Below, piece after piece: positions 33,851 to 47,404 of a stretch of 64,000 nt of DNA (positions within the stretch are counted from its first letter, which is position 1; each line of letters begins with the position of its first letter). Location of the stretch: NCBI GenBank assembly GCA_911728455.2, contig OU452228.1:4154001-4218000 (forward strand). Direction: 5' to 3'. Origin of the DNA: Marthasterias glacialis (taxonomy: Eukaryota > Echinodermata > Asteroidea > Forcipulatida > Asteriidae). Below the pieces are notes generated by a model. That model searched no databases, was not told the origin of the DNA, and saw nothing but the letters and a program-made list of their open reading frames with translations. A program made the translations under genes and the position numbers.

Positions 33851-35742
33851 AAATAACATCTATTATAATGTTAAGCATATTATCACATTATTTTGTCAGA
33901 AGCGTAGTGTGTGGTGGGCTGTGCACAAAATAGCCTTTTTGTATTGCTTTGGGTAGAGAATTTTAGAATGGGTACTCTTTTTAAAGTTTCTAATACATTC
34001 TCCTCATAAAATCATCAGATCATTCATGTAGGGGAGATTGACACCACTGTCATTTCATCAAGAGAAATTATTATTAAAATTTGAGACACAGAAATTGATT
34101 TGTTTTGTTTACTAACACACTGTGCAGTGTGTTTCAGAAGAGACTGTTTGTCATGCTTATTTTTGGGATGCCTTGGCTCCTAGACTCAAGATACTATCAC
34201 TGTGTGGGGGAAATCAGTGTGAAGGGATTATGTTTCTGTGAACTCGTAGACCAAGGAATTGCATTAGGATGGATGCTGCAGCTAAGATTATAAATTAATA
34301 GGAGAGCTTGTTTTTGTGGACCCTGGCTGTGCTCGGAGTTAAACTCTCCATACATGTGTAGCTCCGCAGTGATTTATCCAGTATTACCTGCTTAATTTGT
34401 ATACTTCTTTGTGTTTGATGAAATCACAAACTCAAACAGTGCCCTCACTGAGGCCCCATTGGTTAACGCTTGTATTAGGCATGTTACGCATACCTTTGCA
34501 TGTCACAGCGAAACAACATTTGAGTGTTTGGAACTCCACTTAACATGAACAAATTGGGGTAGAGGCAGCATGCAGTGCTTTGGACCTGTACATTTGTATG
34601 GATCCTGTGTGCTGGAGGCAATCATGTACTGATGTATGTATACGGACCTGATTGTTTTGTTCTTGAAAGGGCAAGGGCACCAAAGCATTTTCTTTTTGAT
34701 AAAGGGCACCTCTGTGAGGAAATTGTAAATTTGAACTGAAACTGGGCACCAAGGCAATGACCAGGGGCAGTGGAGGCAAATTTGCCTTCATTGCGTCTGT
34801 GAAATATCAGGCCTATGTGTATGTGCACAAAAATGACCTTGTTTTTATGAAACTATACCCATTTGTTTTTCATTATAATTAATAAAGAATCACAGATTGA
34901 TTATAAAACATGTAAAAGTACAAAAAGGGTGCAATTATTAAAACATGAAGTACTCGTAGTTAATGTATGATTGGAAGGTTGGCTGTTAGTTAATTACCCT
35001 GTATTTTATACACTGTACAATGTGTGTACATGCTATGAAAGTCATTTATGTTTAACAAGTACAGTGATTACAATGCTAAAAAGGGGACATAATGTGTACA
35101 GTACATGTATTTTACATACTGTAGACACTCTTCTCATTGCAAAATTAATGGCTATGAAAATTCATCCCATTGCTTACATACTTTATTTCATTTTGCATAT
35201 AATCTTTAGGTTTTTCTTCTGCATGACATTCTCCAGACTTGCTCAAGTCATGCGCAATGCATGTTTTAATATATTTGCAAATATGTATGACTTTTTTACT
35301 GGAATGCCGCCCACATCCTGAAAAGGTAGGGTATCTGTCAGGCATACATGTGCTGAGGAAACAGGTTATGTGGTTGTGCATGTACATGTGTACATTCATT
35401 GATTGTGAATTTAAAATAGATTTTTATCAGATGTACTGTACAATACATATGTGTGGGTTACCTCATGCACAAGCTTGCAAATTTGGATGATGCACATGAA
35501 TTTCCAGCTTTACGCAAACCAAATTTGACAAAGCTAATAATTATATGTTCTGATTTTGATTCAAACTCAAGTCCTATACAATGTGCAAATGACTAACCAT
35601 CATGCGCACCTTTCACTCTAAGCTAAGACAATTTTGAAAGGAAACCTTAAAATGAGGAGCAGGACCAGTGGCAGACCAGTGAAATGACCAGCTACAACTG
35701 GCCTGCTGGGTAGTGACATCGCAAACTTGAATTTCTTTAACT
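33851..35742. other. Intergenic or NIPA intron 1, nothing recognised
   Basis: AT-rich DNA with many TACATGTA motifs. The first exon of the NIPA-type gene may lie here or farther left, but none could be recognised. Confidence 0.4.
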
Positions 35743-36141
35743 CATTAAAGGCAAATTATACCTTTGGTTTTTGGAACCGTACATTTGCCTTAATGCTATA
35801 TAATTGTAGATATATGCCATAAAACTAACCTGTGTAAATTTCAGTTCAAAAGGTGGCAGCGTTTTGAGATATCACCAAAAATCTGGAGCGGTTGTGTTCA
35901 CGCAGAAGAAGTATCCGTCATTGGAATACACATTCAGAGAAGCGTTACGACCATAACGCTTCTCAGATTCAAATTTTTGGGGGATAAAAAGTGATGTATT
36001 TTTCCATAACTGCAGTACTTCGAAGTGAAACGTTTCTCAAAATGCATTATACTATCCAAAGCTGCTGTACTTCTTACCAAGTGAGTTATTATTGCCATAA
36101 ATTTTCAGAGTCATTACCAAACGTATACAGACCCTTTAAAG
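35743..36141. repeat. MITE ending 23 bp before a NIPA splice acceptor
   Basis: It begins TTAAAGGCAAATTATACC and ends CCCTTTAA, with short inverted ends (TTAAAGG / CCTTTAA) and inner inverted pieces such as AGAAGCGTTACG / CGTAACGCTTCT-like. The TTAAAGGC end type is abundant in echinoderm DNA as far as I recall; that is memory, not a search. Confidence 0.6.
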
Positions 36142-36163
36142 AGTGGTGTGTTTTTTTTGGCAG

Positions 36164-39100
36164 GTTCTGAGCAAAATCAGACAGTGTGGTTCGACAACTC
36201 CAGCAACACCGAATCCACAACAGATTTGCTGTGGGATATTGTGACTAATAACAAGACAATCACCTGGGACCTCATCTCCGATAACAATTCTAAAATTAAC
36301 TGCACCACCATGTCTCCAGACGTTGACAAAAATGCATCCAGAGATTTCTATATTGGCCTGGCGCTGGCTATAAGCTCCAGCATCTTCATCGGATCCAGCT
36401 TTATTATTAAGAAGAAAGCACTGATTAAGTTATCTACACACTCTACCAGAGCAGGTAAATATTAAGCATTGAACTTTATTCTTGAATTGAAAAGTGTGGC
36501 AACTGTTCTTCAGTTAACAAAGGGCATGACTTCCTGGTTGTAAGGTACATGTACAGAGGAAGTTACCTTTGTGGTTGTAGATCCCTTGTAAAATACATAC
36601 ATATTTCATCACAAACTTCTATGACACCATTTCGAGCCAAATGTGTCGTCTGTATGCATTTCTAGTAGCTCGCATTTGAACTTATAATATAACAGTACAG
36701 CTGTGAATAGTCTTTAACATGTCTTCAAATCGCCCATTGTTTGATTTTCTAAAATGTATTAAAAAATTAAATGAATATTTTATCCCTTTCTACATGACTA
36801 ATACATGTACATTACTACTCATAAATTAAGACTTGATTGATGTACCTGCATGTTTAATCAACCTTACTCTTCTTTCTAAAAGACCTGCAAATGTTTGTTT
36901 TGTTGTGTTTGTCCAGGCGATGGTGGTTATGGGTATCTGAAAGAGTGGCTATGGTGGACAGGATTCTTCTTCTGTAAGTACACTGTCTCATCAGTGCATG
37001 TAAATGATGGCATTTCAAAAGAATACCTTCAGATTGAATGTCTTGCATCATTCATTAACAATCTGGGCCAAAGCAGAAAACATTGGAAATAATATCAGTA
37101 CACAAATCTAGCAGGGAGTCGGTCACAGACAACAATATGCAGATACTGTGAGTACTGTACTCCTGGGCGACTAGTGAAATTAACCACTCGAGTAGTTCGC
37201 ACATCAATTATTTGCGACTACTCGACTAGTAATGACTTTTTTCGCAACTTATCGCACGAGGACGCCCCCGTCCCCATGTAGTGCACACACAACGCAGCAA
37301 CATCGGTGCGACACGGCTAAGTTTATATTGGAATTCAGGGTTCAAAATTAGCTGTCACACGGTTGCCAAATGTGAGTGAAAACAGCATCAGGCGAGTCGA
37401 AACCCTTCCTTTTGTAGTACGCTGGGCGAATCAAAAATGTTTTCCTTGTCTCAGTAAATAAGGGTTATATTGGTAAAATCTCTTAAAGAGATTATTTTTA
37501 AGTTTGTAAAAAAATGGTTTTACAAGTTTTGATATTTGCTAGCTTTGATGTTCCCGCGTTCAGCACTACAGGGGTTGATTTCTTAAGATGAGTTGTCAGT
37601 ATTACCAAAGTGATTTGTATTGTGACATCACTCTTTGCTTAGCAATTAAGATTGATTTGCTCTCAAGATTAATCTTAACTCTTTGTGAAGTCTACCCCAA
37701 AAGTCCAAAGTCCAGTGGTCAGCATGCTGTGATTAGCTATTGATAAATATCCATATTCATAAGATAGCTTAGCTAGACTCTGGCCTGGTATGTTTACAAG
37801 CTGAGTAAAGAAATAGCTGCATGTACTCCATGAACAATTTTACTGACTAATCACAAGCCACACATAATATAACTAATGAATATGGATGAGCCTGTGTAAA
37901 AGGTTGCTGTGTGTACATACACTATCAGGCTTCCATCCTTTGACTGTTGTGTGCTGTATACAGCTATGGTGTAATGGCACTCATGGTAAATATGTGTGCC
38001 CTTACACAGGCCAACTTACGGGGTTACTCTACACGAAACAGTTCTACCCTACAAGGTTTTCTTTGTTCTAGTGCTACCCCACAGAGGAATTCTTCAGAAA
38101 AGGGAATAATAGAAAAACAATAAGAGGAGCCGGTAACTGCCATGTAAGGGTGGGCAATTTACAAAAGGGGCAGTAGGTCCTCTCTAGTCAGTTCTTTGTT
38201 TTTTATGGGTCCTCAGAAGCCATTTGTGAACAAAACCAATGGAGATTGCTTCAGCACTGGAAAAATGAATGAAACAATAGATATCCTCGGAAATAATTCA
38301 GGACTGTGTGTGCATAGTATGTTGTGAAAACTGTAGTCGTGAATGACAAATCAGTTCATGGGGCAACCATGAGCGAGTCTTGCAACGCAGTGGTCAAGAC
38401 TAGTCGATGCAATCAACAGTCCCAATTACTCGACTAGTCGCACTAGTCGCCTATGCTTGATTAAATTATGCTTTGGCTGGAAACCTTTTTGCAATTAGCG
38501 AACCTTGAAGTTCACGACATGCATTTCTTAAACAAGAACATAGACTTAAGTTCACGGACAGTTTATTTTATATTCGTACCTGCCATTTTGATCTTGAAAG
38601 GTTGAAATCTGGGTGGTGATGTGGGTGGTTACAGGTACTTACATGTGGGATATGGTAAGCAGAAGCGCTATACTTTTCCGTATTTCACGAGCGCGAGTGT
38701 GATAACTTATAATATATACATGAATATTGCTTACTTTTATGCTTAGTTACATTCACTAGCCTGAGCATGATGATTGTTTTGTGAAAAATTATCAACATTG
38801 TTTGCATTTTGTGAGGGTATTTCATCTTAGCAATTTATGTGAAACTGTGAAAAAAAAAATCGTATTTATGTACTCACTGTAGAAAAATAATTCAATTTAT
38901 TTCAGTGGGATTTGGCGAGTTATTTAATTTTGTGGCCTACGCTTTCGCCCCGGCAACGCTTGTGACTCCACTTGGTGCTCTCAGCGTATTAGTGGCGTAA
39001 GTATAAGAAATTATATTTAATTTTGTTACGCAATCCTACAAAAGGGATTGAATGAAAATTTGTTAACCTCATTTTAAAGATGCATTGCCTGATTTCAGGC

Positions 39101-41673
39101 CGATTTGAAAATCAGAAATTAATTTAAATGTTAAATTTCTATTTTTGCCATGGTAGAAAAAGTTGTTTGCTTTCGTTTTGTACCTTGAACGAAAAATCCG
39201 TCAAGGATTAGTGACAATAAATTAAAAAAAACAAAAACTAATTAAGGTTAGGAATGTGTGGGGGCGTAATGATATGTCAACCGACATGACCGACCCGACC
39301 AAAAGAGGACGTTTCAAAACTGTTCCCAAATGTGAATAAATGTCAATCGATATTTAGTTTGGACAAGTTTTGTGTCATAAGACATCATCTGACGTCAAGT
39401 GGTTAATGACAATATGGTAGGCCTGCAATGTGTAAGACCCTTCATTCTTAACATTCATTTTACGGTATGATTTTTTAACCTACGCGTCAGCGGGAAGGTA
39501 AAAAATAATCCACATTTTACCAAATAAAATACTCACCCCTGGTATACCCCACAAGCCTGTAGACTCCCATTGGCCAGACCCTAACCACTGCAGAGTAAGG
39601 AGTGTTGAAAGACAGCAGCCACCTGTCTCAGTGTAGTAATTGATTGACCTTGTGGCTAAGGATCCTTGGCACAGGGCGGTGTGCAATTTGTGAAAACAGC
39701 TTGTGCGGCACGTGGATCTTAAATAACACAAGTCTAATTCTTGACTGGCACTCCAATTCACCCCCACAGTGATTTGTAATGGCTTGGGCTTGCAGGGTGG
39801 GTTATTGACCTTAAAGACAGGGTGGACGAAATTTTAACCTCCTGGATCCAGCGAAGTTTTTGATTAATGGAGCTGCTCCGAGGGTTTTAATGCAACATTG
39901 TTTCTGGGTCCATAGAGATTCTAAGCCAACTCTAAGCAGACTCTAAGCCAACCAGTGTAGTACTTTATCAAATCTCCAATCTGCTGATATGATAAATCTG
40001 TTTCTTTCACAACTCCCTCGTTCTTTCTACAGAGCTGTACTGTCTTCATATCTCCTCCAGGAAGCCCTGAACATATTAGGCAAGGTGGGATGCTTACTTT
40101 GCATCCTGGGCTCCACAGTCATGGTGATCCACGCCCCGCAAGAAGATGCAGCAAACTCTCTTGCTGACCTGGAAATCAGACTAAAAGATCCAGGTATGGT
40201 ATAGATCTGTAGTTCCCCTGATATCATGGAAGTCTGAATGTTTTTTTCACAGAACTTCCTTTGCATACTAAATGTTCTTGTGTAAGACAAAACCAAATAC
40301 CTTTAACTAGTTGAAACCGTATGACGTGAATACACGCAAATGTTTCCCCGCTTTGAAATGGAGGTCGGTTTGCGACGCCTTTATGTAATTTCAGACCAAC
40401 GGAGCAAATGTCGCCTGGTCATTCAACTTCAGAGTGTGTGCAGACCATACACTTGCCGCCTAACGCTTCATTTCACCCACACAGTGGCATTGTCAAGTCA
40501 GGGTTTCTGTGTGCCAGCAACATTCTGGCAATTCCTCCAAAGTAATCCTGCCAGGGGGACGGGACCAAAAAAAGAATCCCGGCGGCAACTGGTTAAATGT
40601 TGGCTCAGTTGTGTACAATACCTCTAGTATTATGTTCGTGATGAAACCCTAAGAAATGCAAATTTGTAGCTTACACACCTGTGTGTTTCCATTGTTTTAT
40701 TTCATTTTCATTTATTAATTCTGGTCGTAAAGCCAAGGATTCTCAGAAAAGCAAACATAATCACTACTCTAGCCAAGACTAGGAGAGAAGAAAAGGAAGA
40801 AAGTTTCAGTTTTAGATATGGGAGGAAAACCCCAGAGATTTATTCCAGGGAAAACTCACGTAATCAGAAAAAAACGAATCCTCATTGTGCCTCCCAGCGG
40901 GTTTCAAAGCGGGGTCCTAAAATTGGGAGGCGAGGAAAGGTACCACTCTGCCAACCTGATCACCCAGTTGACCTCAATTGTCGTGGCATATGTAATTTGT
41001 TTACAGTTTTAGTTAATAATACTAATAGCTTGTGTATTTCTTCCACATAGCCTTTATCACCTACATCTGTCTTGTTTTTGTGGTATCCGGCGTGATGATC
41101 TTTTACTATGCACCAAAGTACGGTCAACAAAACATCCTAATCTACATTACCATCTGTTCCATCGTTGGCTCACTCTCCGTCATGGCAGCCAAAGGACTTG
41201 GAATTGCCCTGAAGGATCTCTTCAGTGGCGAACCCGCCCTGAAGAATTATCTGACGTGGTTATTCATAATCTGTCTAGTGGTGTTCATCTCCATCCAAAT
41301 GAACTACCTGAACCGTGCACTGGACGTCTTTAACACCTCCGTGGTAACGCCTATTTATTATGTCTTCTTCACCACGAGCGTCATTGTGGCCTCAGCAATA
41401 TTATTCCAGGAGTGGATGACGATGGATGCACCCTCGGTGTTGGGCACCTTATCCGGTTTTACCACCATAGTCTGTGGTATATTCCTCCTACATGCTTTTA
41501 AGGATGCCAACATGAGTTTGAGTGATCTGCCCCCAGTGGTGACACGCCGAGGTGAGAACGGACTGATCAGAAGTTCGCAGTCATCGCCGAGTAACAATCA
41601 AGATGAGAGTAGATTGATGAACGCAGAGACTGATACACTGTTGAGTGAGACTGAAGAAGGAAGGTTAAACTGA
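36164..41673 (+). CDS. NIPA/NIPAL-family magnesium transporter, first exon not found
   Basis: NIPA proteins are multi-pass membrane Mg2+ transporters. Exons: 36164-36454, 36917-36973, 38906-38996, 40033-40193, 41051-41673, all GT-AG with matching phase, giving about 407 residues. Conserved blocks in order: [20 protein letters not shown] (TM1), [90 protein letters not shown] and [20 protein letters not shown]. About nine membrane segments are expected. The 60 residues before TM1 carry six N-glycosylation sequons (NQT, NSS, NKT, NNS, NCT, NAS), like the extended tails of NIPAL proteins rather than the short tail of NIPA2. The acceptor at 36163 implies an upstream exon; alternatively translation starts at the ATG at 36310 ([10 protein letters not shown]). 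The exact paralogue is unsure. Confidence 0.92.
37160..38460. repeat. CGACTAGT-ended element with nested repeat
   Basis: The left end is GGGCGACTAGTG followed by ACTCGAGTAGT and GCGACTACTCGACTAGT. The right end has ACTCGACTAGTCGCACTAGTCG and CC. Clustered CGACTAG motifs at both ends with a GGCGACTAGT inverted terminus suggest a non-autonomous DNA transposon of about 1.3 kb in a NIPA intron. Repeat B is inserted near its right part. Confidence 0.5.
38150..38350 (-). repeat. Dispersed repeat B, copy 2
   Basis: It is the inverted partner of 8925-9130, with AACCAATGGAGATTGCTTC and TATGGGTCCTCAGAAGCCA blocks. It lies inside the CGACTAGT element. Confidence 0.5.
40488..40597 (+). repeat. Dispersed repeat C, copy 2
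   Basis: It shares GGCATTGTCAAGTCAGGGTT, GGGGGACGGGACCAAAA and GGCGGCAACTGGTTAA with 24758-24885, with a shorter middle. It lies in the last NIPA intron. Confidence 0.6.
40695..40975 (-). repeat. SINE-like repeat, copy 3
   Basis: A TTATTTTCATTTATTAATTC start, AGTTTTAGATATGGGAGGAA and CAGCGGGTTTCAAAGC follow the order seen in the 12655 copy. Its head lies at the right, in ACTCTGCCAACCTGATCACC. Confidence 0.55.
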
Positions 41674-44600
41674 GATTTTAAAGAACCAGAAAAAGACAGG
41701 ATCCAGTCAGAAATTGAAAGTACATGTACCTATGTACTTCACTAAAAAGATTAACTTTGGTGCTTTTTGTGTCAAATGAATCACTGGTAATCCTGACCCA
41801 AGTGAGCACGTGATAGTTTTATTTATGACAGCATTTATCCAGATATTCTCTTGGATATATCACCCCAAAATTGTTCAGGGAAATAAAAACACAATAAATC
41901 TCAAAGTTACTACCGTATTGCAGAGGTGATTTTGTGGGTGATCGACTCTTAGTAAACTGTTTTCATTCTACAGGGTTGCATTATAAAAAAATTGACTTTC
42001 TATCACCTTTTGATTTCTCACACCTTGTGTGGAATTCTCAGTGAGATAAATTCCTTGAGAGCTTCTATGACGCTTGTCCAGGTTAATACGTAAATGGCAC
42101 CTTTTATTGTTTGTACTGCCACCATAGTTTGTTCATGACTGCAAGATTGCAAAGCTATGTTGAAAAACTGTTCAATATTCCTGATGCAGAAATTGCAATT
42201 TTATTCAAAATGTAGGTATTTATTATTTAATTGAATAATGGGTGTTAAAGAGCATTACTTTGGCATGACCTATCACACGTCAGGTTGTGTTTTGCCCAGG
42301 GGAGTTTTGGAGATCAGTATGTGAATGTTTTGGTCACAGAGTGGGTGAACCCACCAGTAGCTTTATACATGTATATGTACACCTTGCACTAAGAACCATG
42401 AAGGTGCGTACATTCGAGAAGCTTGGTAGAGTACTGGTGTGTCTTTGCCTTCACTCTTTAACCGGAAAAAGGCAAAAACAAATTACCCCTCCTAAATCTG
42501 TCGAGAGTAGAGATACGGATTTAATTTTTACACTGAACCCATGCTTGACTTTGGCCAGGTGTCTGCATACCTGTTTTATGAGAGTGCAAAGGTGTCCTTA
42601 CCATTTTCTGAACATTCCTGGAACATTCTTGGTGAAATGAATAGTGGGGTTAAGATTGAGGCTGAACTTGTTCATTTGAGTAACATACTGTGCATGCGAA
42701 AGAGCTGTTTGTGGTTTACTTGGTTATCAAACAACCTGGGTATGTAAATTGCATCTGCGGCAAGGAATAGACACATAGTAATAGACTACCCACTGTAAAA
42801 TGTTTCTGAAGCATTCAATTTAAATTGGAGAAGTGTCCAAAGCTGGTGTAAATATTATTTTTAAGAATAATGTCTTTTGTCAACTCGTTTTGTGTTGAAC
42901 TTTCAAGTCAACAGGAGGTTTGTACAGATTTTTAGGGTGTACATTCATTTCTATCTTAAAAAGCAATAATGGTTGGTTCATACTTCCATATACACGCAAA
43001 ACAGAAATGCAAGAGCGCATCTAAAAACTTGACGTGCAATGTTGTAATACGTTGTCATGTCTTGGGATTCCCTTTACATTGTGTGACATGTGCCAAATAC
43101 GTGTATGCATTGTGTTTTTGTAACCAAACATGGGCAAACTAGAGTGAATTGTCCATCATCCCTGATTAAAAAATTACATGTATACGTGTGTATCAAACAT
43201 TGTCATTTCATCTCACCTTGCTTTTCAATATCAACGAACCACTTGGGCCCAATTTCATTAACCTGTCTTGGTAATAACACTGAGCAAATATTTGCACAAT
43301 CAACTTTTAAAAAAACACCGAGGCTTCAGTCATTGTGAAACACATGGCATTTTAATTAGTACCCCCAAAAATATTTTATTTGTGTTTAGCAATTGTTTGT
43401 GCTCACCAGGTTTATGATGAAATTTGGCCCATTGGTATAAAAAACCAATTGAGTATTGTAACACACTTTAAAAATGTGTTAATTCAGTGTGAAAAACGAT
43501 TTGTTCAAGTATTTAAATGTATGTAAAAAATTGTCAGTCCCAGCGAAGAAATTGTGTGTCATTAGAATTTTGTATTTTTGTGATGGTGAATGTATTATTA
43601 GTTATTGATTGAAAATAATAGAAATTTATATTGAATGTTTATTGATTTGTAAAATTTAACATTACCAATGTTCTTCTTGAACTCTCCAGACAAAAAACAC
43701 ATGGAAACAAACTTATCAATTCTGCATTTTTTGTTCAATCCATTCCATTTTGTTCAATTAAATAAAAGTTATTTTGCTTTATGAGTCACTTTCCCTTAAT
43801 GAATCTACCGGAGTTAATTATCTTATGTCAAAGAAAGTGCCCGCGAGCTGAATGGGGGAAGTGTACGAGTGCGTTTATTTGATTTTGTCCAACTGCCACT
43901 TTGAGGCCGTTATAGCCTCCCGTTCAAATTTAAGTTTAAACATCACATTGTTATCCCAAATGGTTGAACTAATGTTGATGCAAAGAATAAAGACTCCCCT
44001 ATTACAAGACAACATTATTTGATAGAAATGCTATTTTTTTTTATTATGGCTGTGTAATTTTGGTGAACTCTGTCATGCCCAAGCAGAAACTATTGCTTGA
44101 CAATTTCTTCCTAAGCAAGAAGAAGCAGGGTACCAGTCAAAGATGGTACATGTGACATGGTATTTATATATGCAATTGGGCACAGATTTGACATACGGGA
44201 AGGCCGAGCATGGGTTTTAGCAGGGTCAAAATAACACAGGGTCACATGATACGTAATTTAAAATATTATTTATATTAGTTTATGTGGGATTCCCATTTAA
44301 TGAGAGGAAATATGGGAAGATTAAGAGAAACAACATAAAAAGAACCAATCACGTTTAATTAATTGTTGCAGATGTAACGCTAACAAGTTTTATTAGAAAG
44401 TGTGAACTAAATTGTGTTTCGTTATTTCATTATGCTAGATCCAAAAAACTTGTAGAATGATATTTTGTATAAAGTACTATAATTTATGGTAGCTTTTGTT
44501 AATCAGGGACTCACCTCGTATGGTTTTCACAATTCATCATTTTAAAAAGAAATTATTCGAAACAGACAAACAAACACCCCGCCACTGACTTCCAACAAAA

Positions 44601-45163
44601 AACAGGTGTTTTCTACAACGTGGGTAATATCAAGATGTTTGTTCGAGGTATGCCTTGAAAATTTAAAGTGAAGTCAAAACGAGAACCGACCTGGTACTGA
44701 ACAGTATTACACTGAGGCGGGTGGCCCCAGTGGCTGTCTTTGAAAGGCAGTTAAAAGGTGAATGGTCTCCCTATGATACCGGTAAATATTATATATAAAT
44801 GATATATATAAATGACTTAATGTACCGTAAACGTTGAATAAAGATTTATGACACTTTTTGTGTGAGTTTGTGTGTTCTTTGTTTGCGTCGCATTAATAAG
44901 ATTCATTGATCTATTCAAATTTCAAAATAGCCAAAGCAGATGTATTACTTTCCTAATATCTTCTGATAAACTATACGAATGTATTGGACAGATTGAAAAA
45001 CATTTATATCTGAAAAATGTGGGTTTAACAGAGTCTAAACAATATATGTATTTGGACCACATGGTAGGCCTACTTAATTTAAATTATTGTTTTTATTAGT
45101 CTATATGTACATGTCTCCAAAATCAATTAGAGTATGTGACAGCTGAAAGTTACTACAACACAA
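41674..45163. other. NIPA 3' UTR and convergent spacer
   Basis: Two AATAAA signals at 41882-41887 and 41893-41898 lie about 210-220 bases past the NIPA stop, with others at 43762 and 43986. The rest holds no recognised exon or RNA gene. Confidence 0.45.
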
Positions 45164-45293
45164 CACTCTAAAACTAAAGTTAGTCAAAACAGCCTTAATT
45201 AGTCATTTTAGACCATTGTTGACTAATTGTAGTCAAAATGTGGTTTAAATTGGCTTATATTACACTGTTTTGACCAAGTTAGTTTTTGGAGTG
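45164..45293. repeat. Small foldback MITE
   Basis: CACTCTAAAACTAAAGTTAG and TCAAAACAG are mirrored by CTGTTTTGACCAAGTTAGTT and TTTGGAGTG. It is 130 bp in the spacer between the NIPA and SLC5 genes. Confidence 0.7.
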
Positions 45294-46454
45294 AAACTAC
45301 ATTACGTGTAAATGTACATTGTATGAATGACACTAAATAAAGTCCCGTTATCACCAACGCTAAATGATAAATATTCAAAAACACTCGACAAAATAGTTTG
45401 AAGTCTCTCATTTTTTAAAAATAAAAATACACTGTGCAGTGACATCTTAACTTCAGTTTTCTCTTTTATGGGGGTTGTCCAGGATCCACCGAGCTACAAC
45501 CGTCTTTCCAAACAGAAAAGCGTCCGTCTTAGGAAAAGGGTGCATCCTAAGCTTATGCTTGTGAGCCATATAGGGCATTTTCAGGGCATATAGCTACCCA
45601 AACCACCGAAAATTGAGTTAAAAACCGCAAGATACAACATTGGACCCTATTTCAATAATCCCTGAAAGTATTGACCCTTAAATCTGTCATTTACATACAT
45701 TTTTGAGGGCCTAAAAAAAAATGAATTTTCGATGAGGCTCTGCGCATTGATTCGGTTACTATTTACTGGGGTGCATCCCTCAGAGTGGGAAGATGTTTTT
45801 TCTGCAGACAGAAATTGCCACTGTCGGAATGATTTTCAATGGGGATTTCTTTTTTAAACCGACTCAAAAAAGGGAATTCAACTTTTAAAAAAAAAAAGGA
45901 AAATTTTCGAGGATGGCAATTCTTAACTGCAGAAATAAATTGCGAGCGGGAAACGTTTTTGCGCATAAGCCGAACGTAAAGATTATTAAGAAACAATATT
46001 AAGATTGTTCGTGAAATTAAATTATAAAAAAAAAAAAAGTTTAAAAAAAAAATCATGCCATAAATCAGTAAAATTAATTCATTTTTATTTCCCTTTAATA
46101 GCTATGTTTGAACCTATTTAAAATAATTATTCGTGTAATTAGTGTAAAATAATTAGACGTTTTGAACGAGGCTGCCTCATGTGCAAGCAAAATGTCTGCC
46201 ATTTCGGAGAGGTACATTCTCAGTGTTTGCTTTTTCGGCGGGATTATTTGAAATTTGATGTGAAGACATCTGCTAAAGCCTTTGAAAGACTTTTCGGAGG
46301 TCCTATACGTTGGGAGACACTTTGGAAAGTAAGTTGTTTAAGTTGTTATTTATGCCAATGAAGTTAACAAATGACCTACGTGTCAATCGTGAGTGGTGCA
46401 CCCGTAAAGTTGTCTACTTTAGGGCAACGACACCGGGACCTTTGTTGCTATTCC

Positions 46455-47254
46455 CAATAGACCGATTGCGCGACAATGTTTACATGCGTTCACGTGACCC
46501 CCTATCGGGTATGACGTCATACTGCTGGTGAAAAAATACGTGTAAAGAGATAGGCCGTGACACAGAGTGAGTTCGAAAACAGTCGATTATACTTTCGTTA
46601 AGCGATGAATTAGTTAATTAGCCCCTTTGTTTAAAGTAGTATGGCGTGGCATTAATTTAAATCACATCTCTGTTTCATAATTTAACAGAATTCTTCTGAA
46701 AAGAGGTTTTTTAAGCCATGCACTACCGGCGTCGGCAACTATTATAGCCACCCGTCTGTTATTTTGTTTGTAATGTTGGCCTAAATCACTGTAAAAAAGG
46801 ATAAACAACGTTGGAAAAGTGAGCATTTATACCTAGCCTTGCAGAATTTCAAAAAGGCAAAGGAATCACACAGTTTGGGAAAGCAATTTCTTTGGAGGAT
46901 TTCAGCTTCAAAACTTTGAAATTTTTGTGTTGAAAAGTGTGTGGTGATCGCGGTCGTCTGGCCTAACGTTCCGTCGTGCACTGTACACATCGTGCACATT
47001 TATACGGTACTTTTACAATTTTCAAGACTTGCTGGAACTGTCCTTACTGGCTTTATTCAGCCACTTGAAGGTCTTTGGTACAAACTCTGGAATATGTTTC
47101 ACAGATTTCGAGCAAAAAAAGCCTCGATCGAATTAACTAAATGCATTAATGATCGTGTACTGTACCACCCTTTCCTATGGAGGATTACGTGTGTGTTTAC
47201 ATTATTTTAACCCAACAGGGATCACGTGACGTAGGTCGCGCAATCGGTCTATTG
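46455..47254. repeat. MITE-like element, 800 bp, 20-bp TIRs
   Basis: CAATAGACCGATTGCGCGAC at the left is exactly mirrored by GTCGCGCAATCGGTCTATTG at the right. Inside, TCACGTGA motifs lie near both ends. No coding frame is convincing. It sits 150 bp past the SLC5 stop codon. Confidence 0.75.
47052..47057 (-). other. Possible SLC5 polyadenylation signal inside a MITE
   Basis: AATAAA on the minus strand is the first such hexamer seen past the SLC5 stop at 47405 and lies within the element at 46455-47254. Use is unproven. Confidence 0.3.
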
Positions 47255-47404
47255 CAAGTTAAAACATGCATGGTCACACCGTTCTCATTCATACGGCTAT
47301 TTTACACTAAGATTGATAAACATCTAAAGAGCAATACTGGCTTTTTGAAATCGTCCCCAGTTCACCGCTAGCCCTGGAATTGTAGGTCTATGGATGTTTT
47401 GCGT

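Noticed and set aside
37730-37890. Foldback with ATATCCATATTCAT / ATGAATATGGAT
   Set aside because: Only about 12 bp pair, in AT-rich sequence.
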